A DNA stretch of 37,876 bases from an uncultured bacterium (GCA_903908715.1 CAIVSY010000039.1:1-37876); one strand, 5' to 3'; positions 1-8,870 are shown, counted from the stretch's first letter. Notes: a model not told the origin generated them from the letters alone. Numbers and translations: made by a program.

Positions 1-1280
1 ATCCCGGAGTGCAGGACAATCCCCGTCACATCCTCCGGCACGGGCTTCTCCCTCAGGCCCGTCAACTCCACGTACCGGAAACCATGGAAGGTGAAATGCG
101 GCTCGAAAACCTCCTCGCCCTCCGAACGGCAAATGTAGGAATCCGTACCCTTCGCGCCGCGCAGGTTGGCCGTGTAGACCGTGCCGTCGGCATTCAGCAT
201 CTCGGCATACCGCATCGTCACCTTCTGCCCCGGGCGGCCGCGGATCTTGATGCGGGCCCATCCGACCATGTTCTGCCCGAGATCAAACACATGCACGCCG
301 AAGACAGGCTCCGTTTGTTCCCGGGTGGCAAGTTCCTCCTGACGCCGCACCGGTTCATTAACCTTGGCGACCAGCGCCGCCCTGGACGCGGGGAACACCG
401 TTACAGGCTGCCAAACGGAGTCATCATACTCCGGCCGGTCCCAGCCGGGCATCTCGAGCCGCGCATCATAGTGTTCCCCGTGGTAGATGTCGGATGACCG
501 GATCGGCCCAAGGATCGTGCGCCAGTCGGGCCCGGAAAGGATCGTGCGGCTCGTGCCGTCCGCAAGATCCACGTCCAGTTGCAGGAGCAGTGAAAGGGTG
601 TCCCCGTACTGGAAACGCTCCCCCTTGAACCCGAGATGACCGGCATACCACCCATCCCCGAGAATCACACCCAATGCGTGCAGGCCGGCCTTCAGGTCGG
701 AAGTCACATCGTACACCAGATACTGGACGCGTTTGGAATAATCGGTCCAGCCAGGCGTGAAATAATCCTCCCCCACACGCCGGCCATCCAGCCGCAGTTC
801 AAAAAGACCGCGGGCGGTCACGTGAACACGGGCGCGGACAGCATCGGCCGGCAGTTGAAATTCATGACGCAGGAACGGGCAGGGCTGGCTTTCCTCGCGG
901 CTGTCCAGCGGCCGCCCGATCCATTGCGCCTTCCAATCGGATGGCTTGAGATAGCCCATGACAAAATGCGCGGGATCACTCCACTCGCCCGCGAGCCCCT
1001 CATGGTCCCAGGCCTGCACCCGCCACCACACGTCCTGACGGGACTTGAGCGCCTTTCCGGCATAGACAACATCCAGCGTGCGATCGCCATTGACACGACC
1101 CGTGTCCCAAAGGTCCGGCTTGCCCGTCAGTTTCTCCAGCGTGGAGGCAACCACCAAACGGTACGCCGTCTGTCGCGCCCCGCAACGCGGATCATCCAGA
1201 CGCCAGGAAAGGCGCGGATTTTTCTCGTCCAAACCCATCGGAGAAGTCCGGTTCTCGCTCTTCAGATCCATTGCCCGCAT
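1..1280 (-). CDS. GH78 alpha-L-rhamnosidase, N-terminal part (3' end outside window)
   Basis: Translating the minus strand from ATG at 1278-1280 gives an uninterrupted frame of about 426 codons that leaves the window. Residues ~20-110 look like the fibronectin-type N-domain of bacterial rhamnosidases (NPRLSW near the start, VWWRVQAWD, then GEWS). Residues ~115-320 match the second N-terminal sandwich (WKAQWIG, FELRLDGRRVG, LGVILGDGWYAG). The end of the visible part has the family signature FDLGQNMVGW followed by FHGFRYVELTG. The catalytic (alpha/alpha)6 domain lies beyond position 1. These enzymes hydrolyse terminal alpha-L-rhamnose from glycans. The start is chosen because GGGAGG sits 5 nt upstream; an in-frame ATG 18 nt further up lacks such a site. 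No signal peptide is evident. The gene is separated from the large minus-strand block by a degraded stretch, so it is probably its own unit. Family call is confident; substrate is not known. Confidence 0.93.
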   Translation of the reverse strand, partial: MRAMDLKSENRTSPMGLDEKNPRLSWRLDDPRCGARQTAYRLVVASTLEKLTGKPDLWDTGRVNGDRTLDVVYAGKALKSRQDVWWRVQAWDHEGLAGEWSDPAHFVMGYLKPSDWKAQWIGRPLDSREESQPCPFLRHEFQLPADAVRARVHVTARGLFELRLDGRRVGEDYFTPGWTDYSKRVQYLVYDVTSDLKAGLHALGVILGDGWYAGHLGFKGERFQYGDTLSLLLQLDVDLADGTSRTILSGPDWRTILGPIRSSDIYHGEHYDARLEMPGWDRPEYDDSVWQPVTVFPASRAALVAKVNEPVRRQEELATREQTEPVFGVHVFDLGQNMVGWARIKIRGRPGQKVTMRYAEMLNADGTVYTANLRGAKGTDSYICRSEGEEVFEPHFTFHGFRYVELTGLREKPVPEDVTGIVLHSG

Positions 1281-1385
1281 AACAGCCTCCCTGCTCATGT
1301 CAAAAAAAGATGGTGAAAGAATGGATTTTGCGTTTCAGGCGGTCAAGCGCCAAAGAGTGAGTCCCCTGACAAGCCAGCCTGTGAT

Positions 1386-1559
1386 TCAGCAGGCCCCGTT
1401 CCGGAAATGCTCGTATCCACCCCTATCCAGCGGGACGACCTTTTCCACATGGCACAATTCCACGCGACCTGTATCCCTCGTAATCCATCCGATCGGCGTG
1501 CAAAGAATCCGGAAGTGTCTGCGCCATGCCTTTTCGAAGGCGGCCGCGGTATTCGTGGA
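1386..1559 (-). pseudogene. thiL-like C-terminal remnant
   Basis: The minus-strand frame ending at the stop 1386-1388 encodes about 52 residues that align with the C-terminus of the thiL product in this same window (28699-29697). Shared blocks are AAFE.AWRR.FR, IGWIT, GRV and GYEHFR; I count 28 identities over 51 aligned positions. A TGA at 1560-1562 closes the frame upstream. In the neighbouring frame just before it (about 1545-1575) the peptide AFTLI resembles the FTV strand that precedes this region in ThiL, so a frameshift is likely. No ATP-binding or TMP-binding part of ThiL is left. The divergence from the intact gene suggests an old duplication or a second, distinct ThiL-like gene that has decayed. 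Confidence 0.7.
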
Positions 1560-1576
1560 TCAAAGTGAACGCCGGG

Positions 1577-1801
1577 CTAGCCACTGGTCGGCCCAACCCA
1601 GGCACACGCCGCTTCAATGGTCAACTCATACGGCATGGCCGCTGTTTGGACACCGAATAGCCCCGGGCTATGTGCCTCAAACACCCTTCCCGCAAGACGC
1701 GTTGCCAAAGGAAGAACACACTCACCGTCAGCAAAGGCAAATGTTCTGATCCCCCGCTTTTTGATCGGTCTTCTGACCCCAATCTGCGGGAGGGGCTCCA
1801 C
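1577..1801 (-). CDS. unrecognised 74-codon ORF, possibly not a gene
   Basis: A GTG-initiated frame runs from 1801 to a TAG at 1577. It follows the stop of the upstream hydrolase by 21 bases, with GAGGAGG close behind that stop but about 11 nt from the GTG, a long spacing. The middle (FAFADGECVLPLATRLAGR) reads like ordinary protein sequence, but I cannot assign it to a family, and it abuts the thiL-like remnant. It may be a fragment of another decayed gene. Retained only because the composition is protein-like and the stretch is otherwise empty. Confidence 0.25.
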   Translation of the reverse strand: MEPLPQIGVRRPIKKRGIRTFAFADGECVLPLATRLAGRVFEAHSPGLFGVQTAAMPYELTIEAACAWVGPTSG

Positions 1802-1822
1802 GGCCCCGACGACCTCCTCTCA

Positions 1823-3724
1823 CTATTGGGCCGAGGCTGAACCAGTTCCTGCCATCTGCCCCAGGTGTTCCAACAGGATGCGGCGCACCTCCTCAATGGT
1901 CGTCGGGTTTCCCTGGCAACTGTGTCCGCTGCGCACAACCAGCTCTGATTCCACGCCCCCGACGTGCGCACTGGCGTACTTCACCACTCCATCGCCGCCC
2001 GCCGGGGGAACATCGTCGCCCTTGACGGCAATGATCGAGTGCGCCGTGACGGATGGCGCCACCGGAATCTCTGCCAGCGCCAGCAGGCTGGGGTTGTCAG
2101 GCGCCATGGTGTCGATGCTCGTTGAGGCGAGTTTCACATCAGGGCTGATCTTGGGCGCAAGTCTCAGCAGTTGGGTGCTGGTCTCCAGCGCCTGCTGCGG
2201 CAGGGCCAGGAAACGCCGGGCCAGTTTCCGAACGAAGCCCCCGGCCAGATAACTCCCGCGATGCGGCGTCGAGATGAATACGACTCGCCTGACCTCCGGC
2301 AGCGGGTCAAAGTCCGTGAGCCGGCGCACAAGCGCCTCTTCGTCGGGGGCGAGCTTCAGTTCGGCGATCGTCTTGCCGGTGGCCGCGCGGACGAGCGTAT
2401 CGCCCGTATGCGTAGCGGTGAGCTTCGTCAGCAATCCCCCCTGGCTGTGGCCGATAACGACCATCTGCCTGAGCGCCATGTCCTTGCCGTCAGGGTCCAT
2501 CTTCGCGACCGTGCCTTCAACGCTCTCGCGAAGGTGCGCGGCGGACTGTGCGACGGGCTTGGCGCTGTCGTAAAGATACACCCAGAACTGACATTTCTCG
2601 CGCAACACCCGGTCAGCCAGCAGCGTATTCCACATCTCGGCCCAGTAGACCGGGCTGCTCATGGTTCCATGAACGAAGAGCACGGGAACCTTCCCGGGCT
2701 GGTACGGCTGCGTCGGGTAGATCCCAGGATTGAGCGGTGCCCGACCCAGCCGGAACAACATCTTCTCAATCTGCCCGTAAACCGGATCGTTCAAAGTGTA
2801 CGCAATCCGCGCAGTCAGGTCCGCTTCGAGTGGGATGCAGCGGCCATCCACCTCTACATGGTCGCGCGTGAAGGCCGAGAACACCTCGATTTCGCCGGTC
2901 AGCGTCCCTTTCGCTATGTCCGACAGGCCGCCGTGCACACGCAGGAACACCGTGGCTGGCAAAGACTCGGCCACGGCATCACCCGCCCGCTGCTTCCGAA
3001 CGATCACGATGGGCGCTCCCAGCCCCGCGTTGCGGTTGCGCACCGAGAGCCCACGAATCCGAAAGCGGTCGGCGGAGACGTAGGTTTCGTTCTCCTTAAG
3101 CGGAATATCAACATCGGCACGGCCATCCGACCTCTCAATCGCGATGCTCCCCACCGGCAGCAGCCATGCCATGCCCCCGGATGAACCCCGCCCCTCGCGG
3201 GACGCAATGACATAACCGAGACTGCGGTTGTAAAGGTCGCAGGCCACCCGGAACCGGCGGTCATAGGCATCCGGGGGCGGCTCCTCGCCAGGCCCCAGCA
3301 GGAACAGGTACGCATATACCGCCGCCGCGGCATAACAGTGTTCTGGAGCCAGGGTCCGCCCGTCCGTTTTCACGCGCCGGTTCTCCCTGCCCAGGAGGAA
3401 CGAGAGCTCGGACAACGCAAAGAGCGTATCGCGCCGGTTATCGGCACACGCCAGCGCATGCAGTTTGGCGATGCCGTTCACCGGCGACCTGGCATACACG
3501 CGCTCCAGCGAATACCGGTGCAGCACCGTGGCCGTATAACTGCTGTACCCACTGGAATTGAGCGCATTCTCGTCGATCTGGGCATAGGCGTCGGCCACTC
3601 CCATGGACGTGACGCCGACGGGCGTGCGCGTGGCGCACCCCCCGGAAACGACAAGAAGCACAACGGAAAGGCACGCGCCAAGGCACCCCCGGCAACGGTT
3701 TCCTGACATGTCTTTCCTGATCAT
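1823..3724 (-). CDS. alpha/beta-hydrolase lipoprotein (lipase/esterase-like)
   Basis: The 633-residue product starts with a lipoprotein signal: hydrophobic segment, then SGGC with the lipidated Cys at about residue 30. Residues ~335-630 form an alpha/beta-hydrolase domain. VPVLFVHGTMSSP is the oxyanion-hole strand, GHSQGG is the nucleophile elbow (Ser at about 427), FISTPHRGS is typical of lipase-like members, GGDGVV may supply the acid (about 578), and SGHS near the end the catalytic His (about 601). The ~330-residue N-terminal region has no recognised domain. The start at 3722-3724 has GAGGA 5 nt upstream; longer starts overlap the upstream gene. It follows the DUF4105 gene by 7 bases and is probably co-transcribed. 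Likely an outer-membrane or periplasmic esterase; substrate unknown. Confidence 0.85.
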   Translation of the reverse strand: MIRKDMSGNRCRGCLGACLSVVLLVVSGGCATRTPVGVTSMGVADAYAQIDENALNSSGYSSYTATVLHRYSLERVYARSPVNGIAKLHALACADNRRDTLFALSELSFLLGRENRRVKTDGRTLAPEHCYAAAAVYAYLFLLGPGEEPPPDAYDRRFRVACDLYNRSLGYVIASREGRGSSGGMAWLLPVGSIAIERSDGRADVDIPLKENETYVSADRFRIRGLSVRNRNAGLGAPIVIVRKQRAGDAVAESLPATVFLRVHGGLSDIAKGTLTGEIEVFSAFTRDHVEVDGRCIPLEADLTARIAYTLNDPVYGQIEKMLFRLGRAPLNPGIYPTQPYQPGKVPVLFVHGTMSSPVYWAEMWNTLLADRVLREKCQFWVYLYDSAKPVAQSAAHLRESVEGTVAKMDPDGKDMALRQMVVIGHSQGGLLTKLTATHTGDTLVRAATGKTIAELKLAPDEEALVRRLTDFDPLPEVRRVVFISTPHRGSYLAGGFVRKLARRFLALPQQALETSTQLLRLAPKISPDVKLASTSIDTMAPDNPSLLALAEIPVAPSVTAHSIIAVKGDDVPPAGGDGVVKYASAHVGGVESELVVRSGHSCQGNPTTIEEVRRILLEHLGQMAGTGSASAQ

Positions 3725-3731
3725 GGTGTCC

Positions 3732-4808
3732 TCATTCAACTTCCATTCCTTGCCCATCACCCGCCGGCACCCAATCCATCCCGGGCAGTCCATCCCGGAT
3801 CCGCGCCGAAAAATCCGCCGCCTCGCCCACCGCCCGGGCACGCTCGTTGATGCGACTGCGCCGCTTCAATTCATCGAACGGCAGGGACGTGTCCAGGGCC
3901 CCCGTGGTATAGGCATGCTCCGCCGCTTTCCCGTTCAGGACCAGCGACCAGTGCAGGTCGGCACGCCCGGTGGCCGCGTGCTTGCGGAGCAGGCGGAACC
4001 CGCTGGTCATGCAGTTGTCCGTCAGCGCATTGTACCACTCCGCCCGGCGGTGGAGCTCGTTCATGCGGCCCAGGTAGTCCAGGAAGGCCGCACGGATCTG
4101 GCGGCGGGACACGACCCTCAATCGATAGAGAAAGACATCCTCGCCCTGCCGGTGGTTCGTCCTCAAGCCGACCACGTCGCTCTCATCCGCCGCGATGTAG
4201 ATCAGCTCGTACTGCCGGAAAAAACCCTTGAGCGCGGAATAGTCCTCGCCGACCTCCTTGCGGGTCTCGATGGACACGCACAGGTATTCCCCGCCCTCGA
4301 ACCCGAAACTGAGCATCGTGTGCGCCACCACCTCCAGCCCCCAGTCGGAAAACAGGATGTCGGCGCTTTTCAGCCGCGACAGGTCATAGGAGCGGGTTTC
4401 GTAGCGCACCGTGAAGTTGGTCTCGCTGGTGTAGGCGCAGTGTCGCACGTTGTGCAGGACCACCTTGTCCCCGTTGATCTCCGCATAAGGGGTAAGGGCG
4501 ACATCCCTCTGCCAGTTCCGGTCGTTGGAGGGACGCATCAGGAAAAAACAGGCGAGCGGGACGGCAAACAAACCGACACAGCAGAGCAGCGCACGGCGGG
4601 GCGTCGGCAGGAAAACCGCCGCCACGCTGCCGAGGCCATACAGCCACGCCAGCGGCTGCCCGGCCCAGCCCGGCCAACTGCCGAAAACGAACACCAGCGT
4701 ACCCCACGCGATCAGCGGCGCCATGGTCAGGCCCAGGAAAAGCCTCACCAGCACCCGTTTCCACAAGGCACGCTTCGACGGCCGGCCATCGGCCACCTCA
4801 GAACTCAT
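3732..4808 (-). CDS. DUF4105 membrane protein
   Basis: The 358-residue product has hydrophobic segments at about residues 20-45, 50-70 and 75-95, followed by a large domain resembling DUF4105: a Asn/Cys motif in YNALTDNCMTS and conserved aromatic blocks (ILFSDWGLEVVAHTMLSFGF). Members of DUF4105 are thought to be envelope proteins with a papain/NlpC-like fold, but no activity can be stated here. The chosen ATG (4806-4808) overlaps the end of the porin gene by 11 bases, consistent with translational coupling; GAAGGA lies about 10 nt upstream. The hydrolase lipoprotein gene follows 7 bases later, so the three form a transcriptional unit. Confidence 0.75.
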   Translation of the reverse strand: MSSEVADGRPSKRALWKRVLVRLFLGLTMAPLIAWGTLVFVFGSWPGWAGQPLAWLYGLGSVAAVFLPTPRRALLCCVGLFAVPLACFFLMRPSNDRNWQRDVALTPYAEINGDKVVLHNVRHCAYTSETNFTVRYETRSYDLSRLKSADILFSDWGLEVVAHTMLSFGFEGGEYLCVSIETRKEVGEDYSALKGFFRQYELIYIAADESDVVGLRTNHRQGEDVFLYRLRVVSRRQIRAAFLDYLGRMNELHRRAEWYNALTDNCMTSGFRLLRKHAATGRADLHWSLVLNGKAAEHAYTTGALDTSLPFDELKRRSRINERARAVGEAADFSARIRDGLPGMDWVPAGDGQGMEVE

Positions 4809-6141
4809 ACTGCACTCGTCCTTCCACAATCCGCAGATCGCCTTCCTGTTCGCACTCGCGCACCCGTCCCCAGGCATAGTTGACCATGACCTTCAGCTGG
4901 CGTGTCAGGTAGCCGTTCAAGCCGAGGGTCATCAGGTTCATCTCCCCACCCTGCACGTCGGAATCGCTCAAGTCAAGGTGCGAGAATCGCGAAGCCACCT
5001 CCCAGGCGCCGATGTGGCCCTTGCGGAACGAGAAGGGTCTGGCGGGGGTCGGCCGACCCAGGCAGGCAAGCGTGCTGTTGTAGGTGTGGCTCTCCCCGGT
5101 GATGACCCAGCTACCGGCCACGTACCCTCCCCAGAAAAACGGATTGTCACTATCGCGATAGACGTTGGCGCCAAGCAGCTCGGATTGAAGGCCCCACGGC
5201 CCGCTCAGGAAAGCGCACTCCAGCCCGCCGGACGCGGCCTCCTCGGCATCGATCGCTCCGGTATCCACCAGGCGGGAAGCGAAATAGCTTTCCGGCCTGG
5301 AACGATACCGGACCTCGCTTTGATCCGCATACAGGAACTGGGCGCTGGCCCCCACATGGAGCAGGTTCACGGGCCCGGCCTCCTCCCCGCGCCACGGCAG
5401 CCAGGTCGCCCGCCCGATCGCGCGGGTAAAGCTCCGGGACGACTCGGAGATATCGCTCTGCCCGCCGTCCCCGAACCAGCCCAGGGTCAAGGTCGAGTCG
5501 TTGGCCTTGTTCGGACCACCAGCCTGGATCCCGTACATGATCCCCGGCCCGAACGCCTCGACAGGCGAGGCCCGCTCCAGGAACAGCGTATCGCCGCTGC
5601 CGGCATAGCCCTCCAGCGTCATCGGGGCCTTGAAATGCCCCACCTTCAGCGTCCTGATGAATGGCATCTCCCAAAGCCACAGGTACAACTCCCGGATGTA
5701 GAATTCCTGGTCGGCGACTTCCGCTTCCGCCTTATAGGAGATCGGCCGGACGGAAAAGAACCCGCCGCTGGTGTACAACCTGGCCCGCCGAATGCCCTCA
5801 TCGGACGGAATGTCGTCCAAGCCTCCGTCGGTTTGATAGGTCGCGGCATCGAACTGTCCCTTGAACCCTATTTTCCCGTGCCAGGACTCCACCTCCAGGT
5901 CGGGGTGGCGCTCCTTCAGGCGGGCAACCCGGTTACTGATGCCCAGGTCGTAGTGGAGACCGTTCTCCCAGCGCAACCCCCAGAACCGATCGTCACCCGA
6001 CTTGCCTGAGGACTGCGCCTGATCCGCCCTATTCGACAAAGCGGGGGCGGCCTCCGCCCCTCCGCACATCCCTCCGCAAAGCGGAAAGAACATGAACGCG
6101 GCCAGCCCGGCACCATAAACCCATGTGATTCGTGCCGCCAT
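4798..6141 (-). CDS. phosphate-selective porin O/P family protein
   Basis: The 447-residue protein has a signal peptide (hydrophobic residues ~8-30, ending EAAPA) and the features of OprO/OprP-type porins: alternating beta-strand sequence throughout, RRARLYTSGGFF, YIRELYLWLWEMP followed by VGHFKAPMTLEGY, and a C-terminal Phe suited to BAM insertion. Family members form trimeric anion channels; in this sulfatase context the solute could be sulfate or another anion, which is inference. The gene starts 4 bases after the stop of the small periplasmic protein gene and overlaps the next gene by 11 bases, so it sits within a tightly packed operon. Start codon ATG at 6139-6141 follows GTGAGGG closely, suggesting coupling to the upstream gene. 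Confidence 0.82.
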   Translation of the reverse strand: MAARITWVYGAGLAAFMFFPLCGGMCGGAEAAPALSNRADQAQSSGKSGDDRFWGLRWENGLHYDLGISNRVARLKERHPDLEVESWHGKIGFKGQFDAATYQTDGGLDDIPSDEGIRRARLYTSGGFFSVRPISYKAEAEVADQEFYIRELYLWLWEMPFIRTLKVGHFKAPMTLEGYAGSGDTLFLERASPVEAFGPGIMYGIQAGGPNKANDSTLTLGWFGDGGQSDISESSRSFTRAIGRATWLPWRGEEAGPVNLLHVGASAQFLYADQSEVRYRSRPESYFASRLVDTGAIDAEEAASGGLECAFLSGPWGLQSELLGANVYRDSDNPFFWGGYVAGSWVITGESHTYNSTLACLGRPTPARPFSFRKGHIGAWEVASRFSHLDLSDSDVQGGEMNLMTLGLNGYLTRQLKVMVNYAWGRVRECEQEGDLRIVEGRVQYEF

Positions 6142-6145
6142 ACCC

Positions 6146-6637
6146 TCACTTGGCCGCGACGGGCGCCACGGGAATAAGGCTGGCCAGTTGGACCCGCAAG
6201 GCCAGATCGATGCGGTTCTCGACCTGTGCGAGGCGCATGGCCTTGCCTGCGGTCAGGGTCTTGGCGAATTTCCTGAGATAGGTTTCGCGCGTCTCCGCCA
6301 GTTCCACCTCGAGATCGGTGTAGTCCTTCAGCATTTGCGCGGCCTTCTTCTCCGGCACGTTCGGATACGCATCGAAGTACTCCAGCACAATCTTGACCAG
6401 ACCGTCATGCGTCCGGTCCAGGGCGGACCGGTATTCACGGTACAGCGGCCAGAACACCTTGCCATCCTCTTCCGAGAGCTGCATGGCTTCGGCTACAACG
6501 GCGGTCCGATCCAGACGCAGTGAGGCCCGCAGGATCGCGACGTCATCCATGACACTACCGGCGGACACGAGCGGAACAGGCGCCACCGACGCCAGTCCGG
6601 CAGCCAACAGAACAATGAGAGAGCGTGAGAATTTCAT
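6146..6637 (-). CDS. small periplasmic helical protein (Spy/CpxP-like)
   Basis: This 163-residue protein has a clear Sec signal (hydrophobic stretch ending VSAGS at about residue 28) and a mature part predicted to be mostly alpha-helical. The segment SEEDGKVFWPLYREY resembles proteins of the heavy-metal sensor/Spy type, and KTLTAGKAMRLAQVENR resembles the LTxxQ-like motif of that group. The resemblance is by pattern only. GGAG lies 8 nt before the start. It is the gene immediately upstream of the porin and may be a periplasmic chaperone or anchor for envelope proteins encoded here, which is inference. Confidence 0.65.
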   Translation of the reverse strand: MKFSRSLIVLLAAGLASVAPVPLVSAGSVMDDVAILRASLRLDRTAVVAEAMQLSEEDGKVFWPLYREYRSALDRTHDGLVKIVLEYFDAYPNVPEKKAAQMLKDYTDLEVELAETRETYLRKFAKTLTAGKAMRLAQVENRIDLALRVQLASLIPVAPVAAK

Positions 6638-6651
6638 GATAGTCTCCAGTC

Positions 6652-7434
6652 TTAACGTACGGGATTAACCGAAACGGGTTGTTGGATCTCGAACTCAAGC
6701 AACGTGCCCGGCGACACGACAATCGGCTGGCCCGGCTTGAGCCCCGAGGCCAGCGCGCCGACCGCCGCACCCTTGGCCGCGTCGTCGCTGCCGGACGCGA
6801 GAAGGCCGATGACGGCCCCCGCGGCGGCGCCTTTGGCCGTCTTGCCCATCGAATTGGCGCCGGAATGCGCGTAGGGGCCGGTCACGATCGGAACCAGCGC
6901 GCCGCCCACAGCCAATTCGCACAGGCGCAGATCAAGCTCGCTCTTTCCGGCAAACCTCCCGGCCTGTTTGGTTTTCTCAACACGACCGTAGACCTTGGTC
7001 CGCGCCTTGGCAACCAGGGTCCCGTTGACGACCAGATCGGTCTCAAGCACTGTGGCAAAGCGCTTCCCGGGCGGACTTTTCGACGATACGCCATCAATCA
7101 TCCGGACCATCAGCGCCGTTCCCGCCGGAATCACCAGGGAACCAGCCGGAGCGGCTGGCGCCACTGCCGCCGGAGCCGCCGCGGCAGGTGCCGCGACGGA
7201 GCCCTGATCAGCCACGGCCGCGCCCGTAAAGGTTAGCGCCAACGCCTGGCTGGCCTCGACGACGCGAAGATTTCCGCCTGTCTCAAAGCGGATGGTTCCG
7301 GCCGTTCCCCCTGCATACCTGCCGGTCAGCACCTGCCCGTCTTTCAGTTCCAGGACATCGGCGCCAGATGGAATGGCCGCCGCTATCCCGATCCCGGCTG
7401 CACAGCCAAGGATCCTCAAGGTTCCCGATTTCAT
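6652..7434 (-). CDS. secreted protein with Ala/Pro linker and glycine-zipper segment
   Basis: The ~260-residue protein has a signal peptide (residues 1-25), a short N-terminal beta domain (LELKDGQVLTGRYAGG), an Ala/Pro-rich linker at about 78-98, a beta-rich domain beginning LVIPAGTALMVRMIDGV, and a Gly/Ala-rich stretch at about 195-235 (KGAAAGAVIGLLASG, KGAAVGALASG) typical of glycine-zipper membrane-associated segments. The beta domain resembles the conjugation/secretion-type fold seen in VirB10/TrbI C-termini, but that is only a pattern match. Two ATGs 6 nt apart are possible; the second (7432-7434) has the better spacing to GGGAGG. Located 14 bases before the Spy-like gene. Function unknown. 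Confidence 0.65.
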   Translation of the reverse strand: MKSGTLRILGCAAGIGIAAAIPSGADVLELKDGQVLTGRYAGGTAGTIRFETGGNLRVVEASQALALTFTGAAVADQGSVAAPAAAAPAAVAPAAPAGSLVIPAGTALMVRMIDGVSSKSPPGKRFATVLETDLVVNGTLVAKARTKVYGRVEKTKQAGRFAGKSELDLRLCELAVGGALVPIVTGPYAHSGANSMGKTAKGAAAGAVIGLLASGSDDAAKGAAVGALASGLKPGQPIVVSPGTLLEFEIQQPVSVNPVR

Positions 7435-7543
7435 GGTCATCTCCCTCCCTTTGAATAATGAATCCCTTACCTACGTTTCACCGAACACCACCTGACATCG
7501 CAAAACCGGCCTTCATGCTTTCCGGGAGATCCCGGCAGGGCAT

Positions 7544-8851
7544 TCAGAACGGCTGGTCGATGGTCATCTGCACAGCCCCTCCTTCGTCGGAAATCCCCAC
7601 GTCCACGCGAACCACCAGCGTGTTGACCATGGCCCGCAATCCGACCAGCCCGCACACGTTCATCCCCGAGTGCAGGGTCCCCAGATCAAACTCATCCGCC
7701 ACGCGCCCGGCTTCCAGTCCCGTCACATACTGCAACCACTGTACGCGGGCATTGCGGCGGTTCAGCCAACCGGCATCCCTCAGCGGATTCCAGTCGGGAA
7801 TGTGCCGGTACTCCGCCCCGTAGTAAACGGCGGACCGGCCGCTGAAACGCCCGTCGGGATAGCCGCGCATCCGCTCCAGGCCTCCCAGTGTGGCGCCGGC
7901 ATAGGACGGCGGGCGCCGATACACTTTTTCACCGCCTTCACTGTCGTAGTCGTCCCATGACGGCGTATCAATGACCCACGCATTCAACGCCAGTACGCGT
8001 TGCCGGCACCTCGCTCCCTCCAGGAGCGGCACATACTTGGTCGCCATGAAATCCATCGTTTCCCAGGGCGCCGAACTGCCGAGATCACCCCAATCCCTCG
8101 TGTATCGCGCCTGCTGGAGGCTCCCCCGGCTGGGGTTATCATGGAAATCCGTGTTCTCGTAATGCAGGATGAATTCTGCTCCCGCCGTAACACTCTCCTG
8201 ATGACCGGCCTCATCCGTGTCCACGTCCTGGTTGCGGTAGAAGGGCTTGATCCCCACCAGCGTATAGCCTGCCGTCAATGGATTCCATACGCTGGTATCG
8301 CGTGCGCCCTTGACCACCAGCCCGTCCCGCAGGTACAGGCGGGATTTCGGATCGCCAACTCCGTGCCCCATCGGCAATACATACCCGAACAAGCTCCACA
8401 CCTTGACATCGCTCCCGCTGCCCGTGATGAAGTTTTCCGGATCGGATCCATTGTCGCCGGCTCGCTGTCCCGCGAATTCGGGATTCCCATCCGTATAGAT
8501 ATCCATTTCACTGAAATGCCCCACATTGAGCTGGCCATTGATGAATAGCCGCTCTGTACCCGGCACCTCCAGATCCCGTACCGCCAGGAACCCGTAGAGG
8601 GAACCATAGGCGGATCCGATGAGGGTGGCGAAGGTGGTGGCCTGCGGCTGGAAGAAGCCCCGGTTGCCGATGCTCGCTCCCGCGGAAGGACCCAGCGAAC
8701 CGCTGTAGAAGGCAAACGGCACCGTGAACGTCCCCTCGGAGGGCTCCTCCTGGCCTTCCCGCAACAGGATTTCCTGCGCGATGGCATTCCACGAAAGCAG
8801 GCCCGCCAGAAACGCCAGCCGACGCGCCACGACTCTTTTCCTCGCTATCAT
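7544..8851 (-). CDS. Omp85/BamA-like surface antigen barrel without POTRA domains
   Basis: The 435-residue protein has a short N-terminal signal (ending AIAQ) and is predicted to be nearly all beta-barrel. GGLERMRGYPDGRFSG at about residues 345-360 is the loop-6 RGY signature of Omp85-superfamily barrels, followed by AVYYGAEYRH and a C-terminal strand ending in Phe. Unlike BamA or TamA there is no room for POTRA repeats before the barrel, which begins within about 40 residues of the signal peptide; it therefore resembles patatin-independent or metallophosphatase-linked stand-alone Omp85 barrels. Such proteins may insert or translocate proteins or lipids. GGGAG lies about 10 nt upstream of the start. 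The coiled-coil gene upstream ends 19 bases before it. Confidence 0.78.
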   Translation of the reverse strand: MIARKRVVARRLAFLAGLLSWNAIAQEILLREGQEEPSEGTFTVPFAFYSGSLGPSAGASIGNRGFFQPQATTFATLIGSAYGSLYGFLAVRDLEVPGTERLFINGQLNVGHFSEMDIYTDGNPEFAGQRAGDNGSDPENFITGSGSDVKVWSLFGYVLPMGHGVGDPKSRLYLRDGLVVKGARDTSVWNPLTAGYTLVGIKPFYRNQDVDTDEAGHQESVTAGAEFILHYENTDFHDNPSRGSLQQARYTRDWGDLGSSAPWETMDFMATKYVPLLEGARCRQRVLALNAWVIDTPSWDDYDSEGGEKVYRRPPSYAGATLGGLERMRGYPDGRFSGRSAVYYGAEYRHIPDWNPLRDAGWLNRRNARVQWLQYVTGLEAGRVADEFDLGTLHSGMNVCGLVGLRAMVNTLVVRVDVGISDEGGAVQMTIDQPF

Positions 8852-8870
8852 CCAGCCCGTCTCCCACCGA

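Larger units (their letters stand above)
1281..1822. other. degraded intergenic stretch between rhamnosidase and lipoprotein hydrolase
   Basis: This 542-base stretch holds no complete recognisable gene. It contains a thiL-like C-terminal remnant (1386-1559, minus) and a 74-codon minus-strand ORF of unknown status (1577-1801), both listed separately. The remaining part next to the rhamnosidase start carries only its ribosome-binding site. The mixture of broken frames suggests old rearrangement rather than a functional intergenic region. Confidence 0.6.

Noticed and set aside
1757-1781. REP/RAYT-type element, because TCTGACCCCA occurs here and again at 33146-33155, with TTGATCGG near both
   Set aside because: The shared pieces are only 8-10 bases, occur in different order, and no transposase gene or extended palindrome accompanies them.
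4525-6009. Plus-strand ORF of 494 codons opposite the porin and DUF4105 genes
   Set aside because: Spans two well-supported minus-strand genes and shows no protein-family features.
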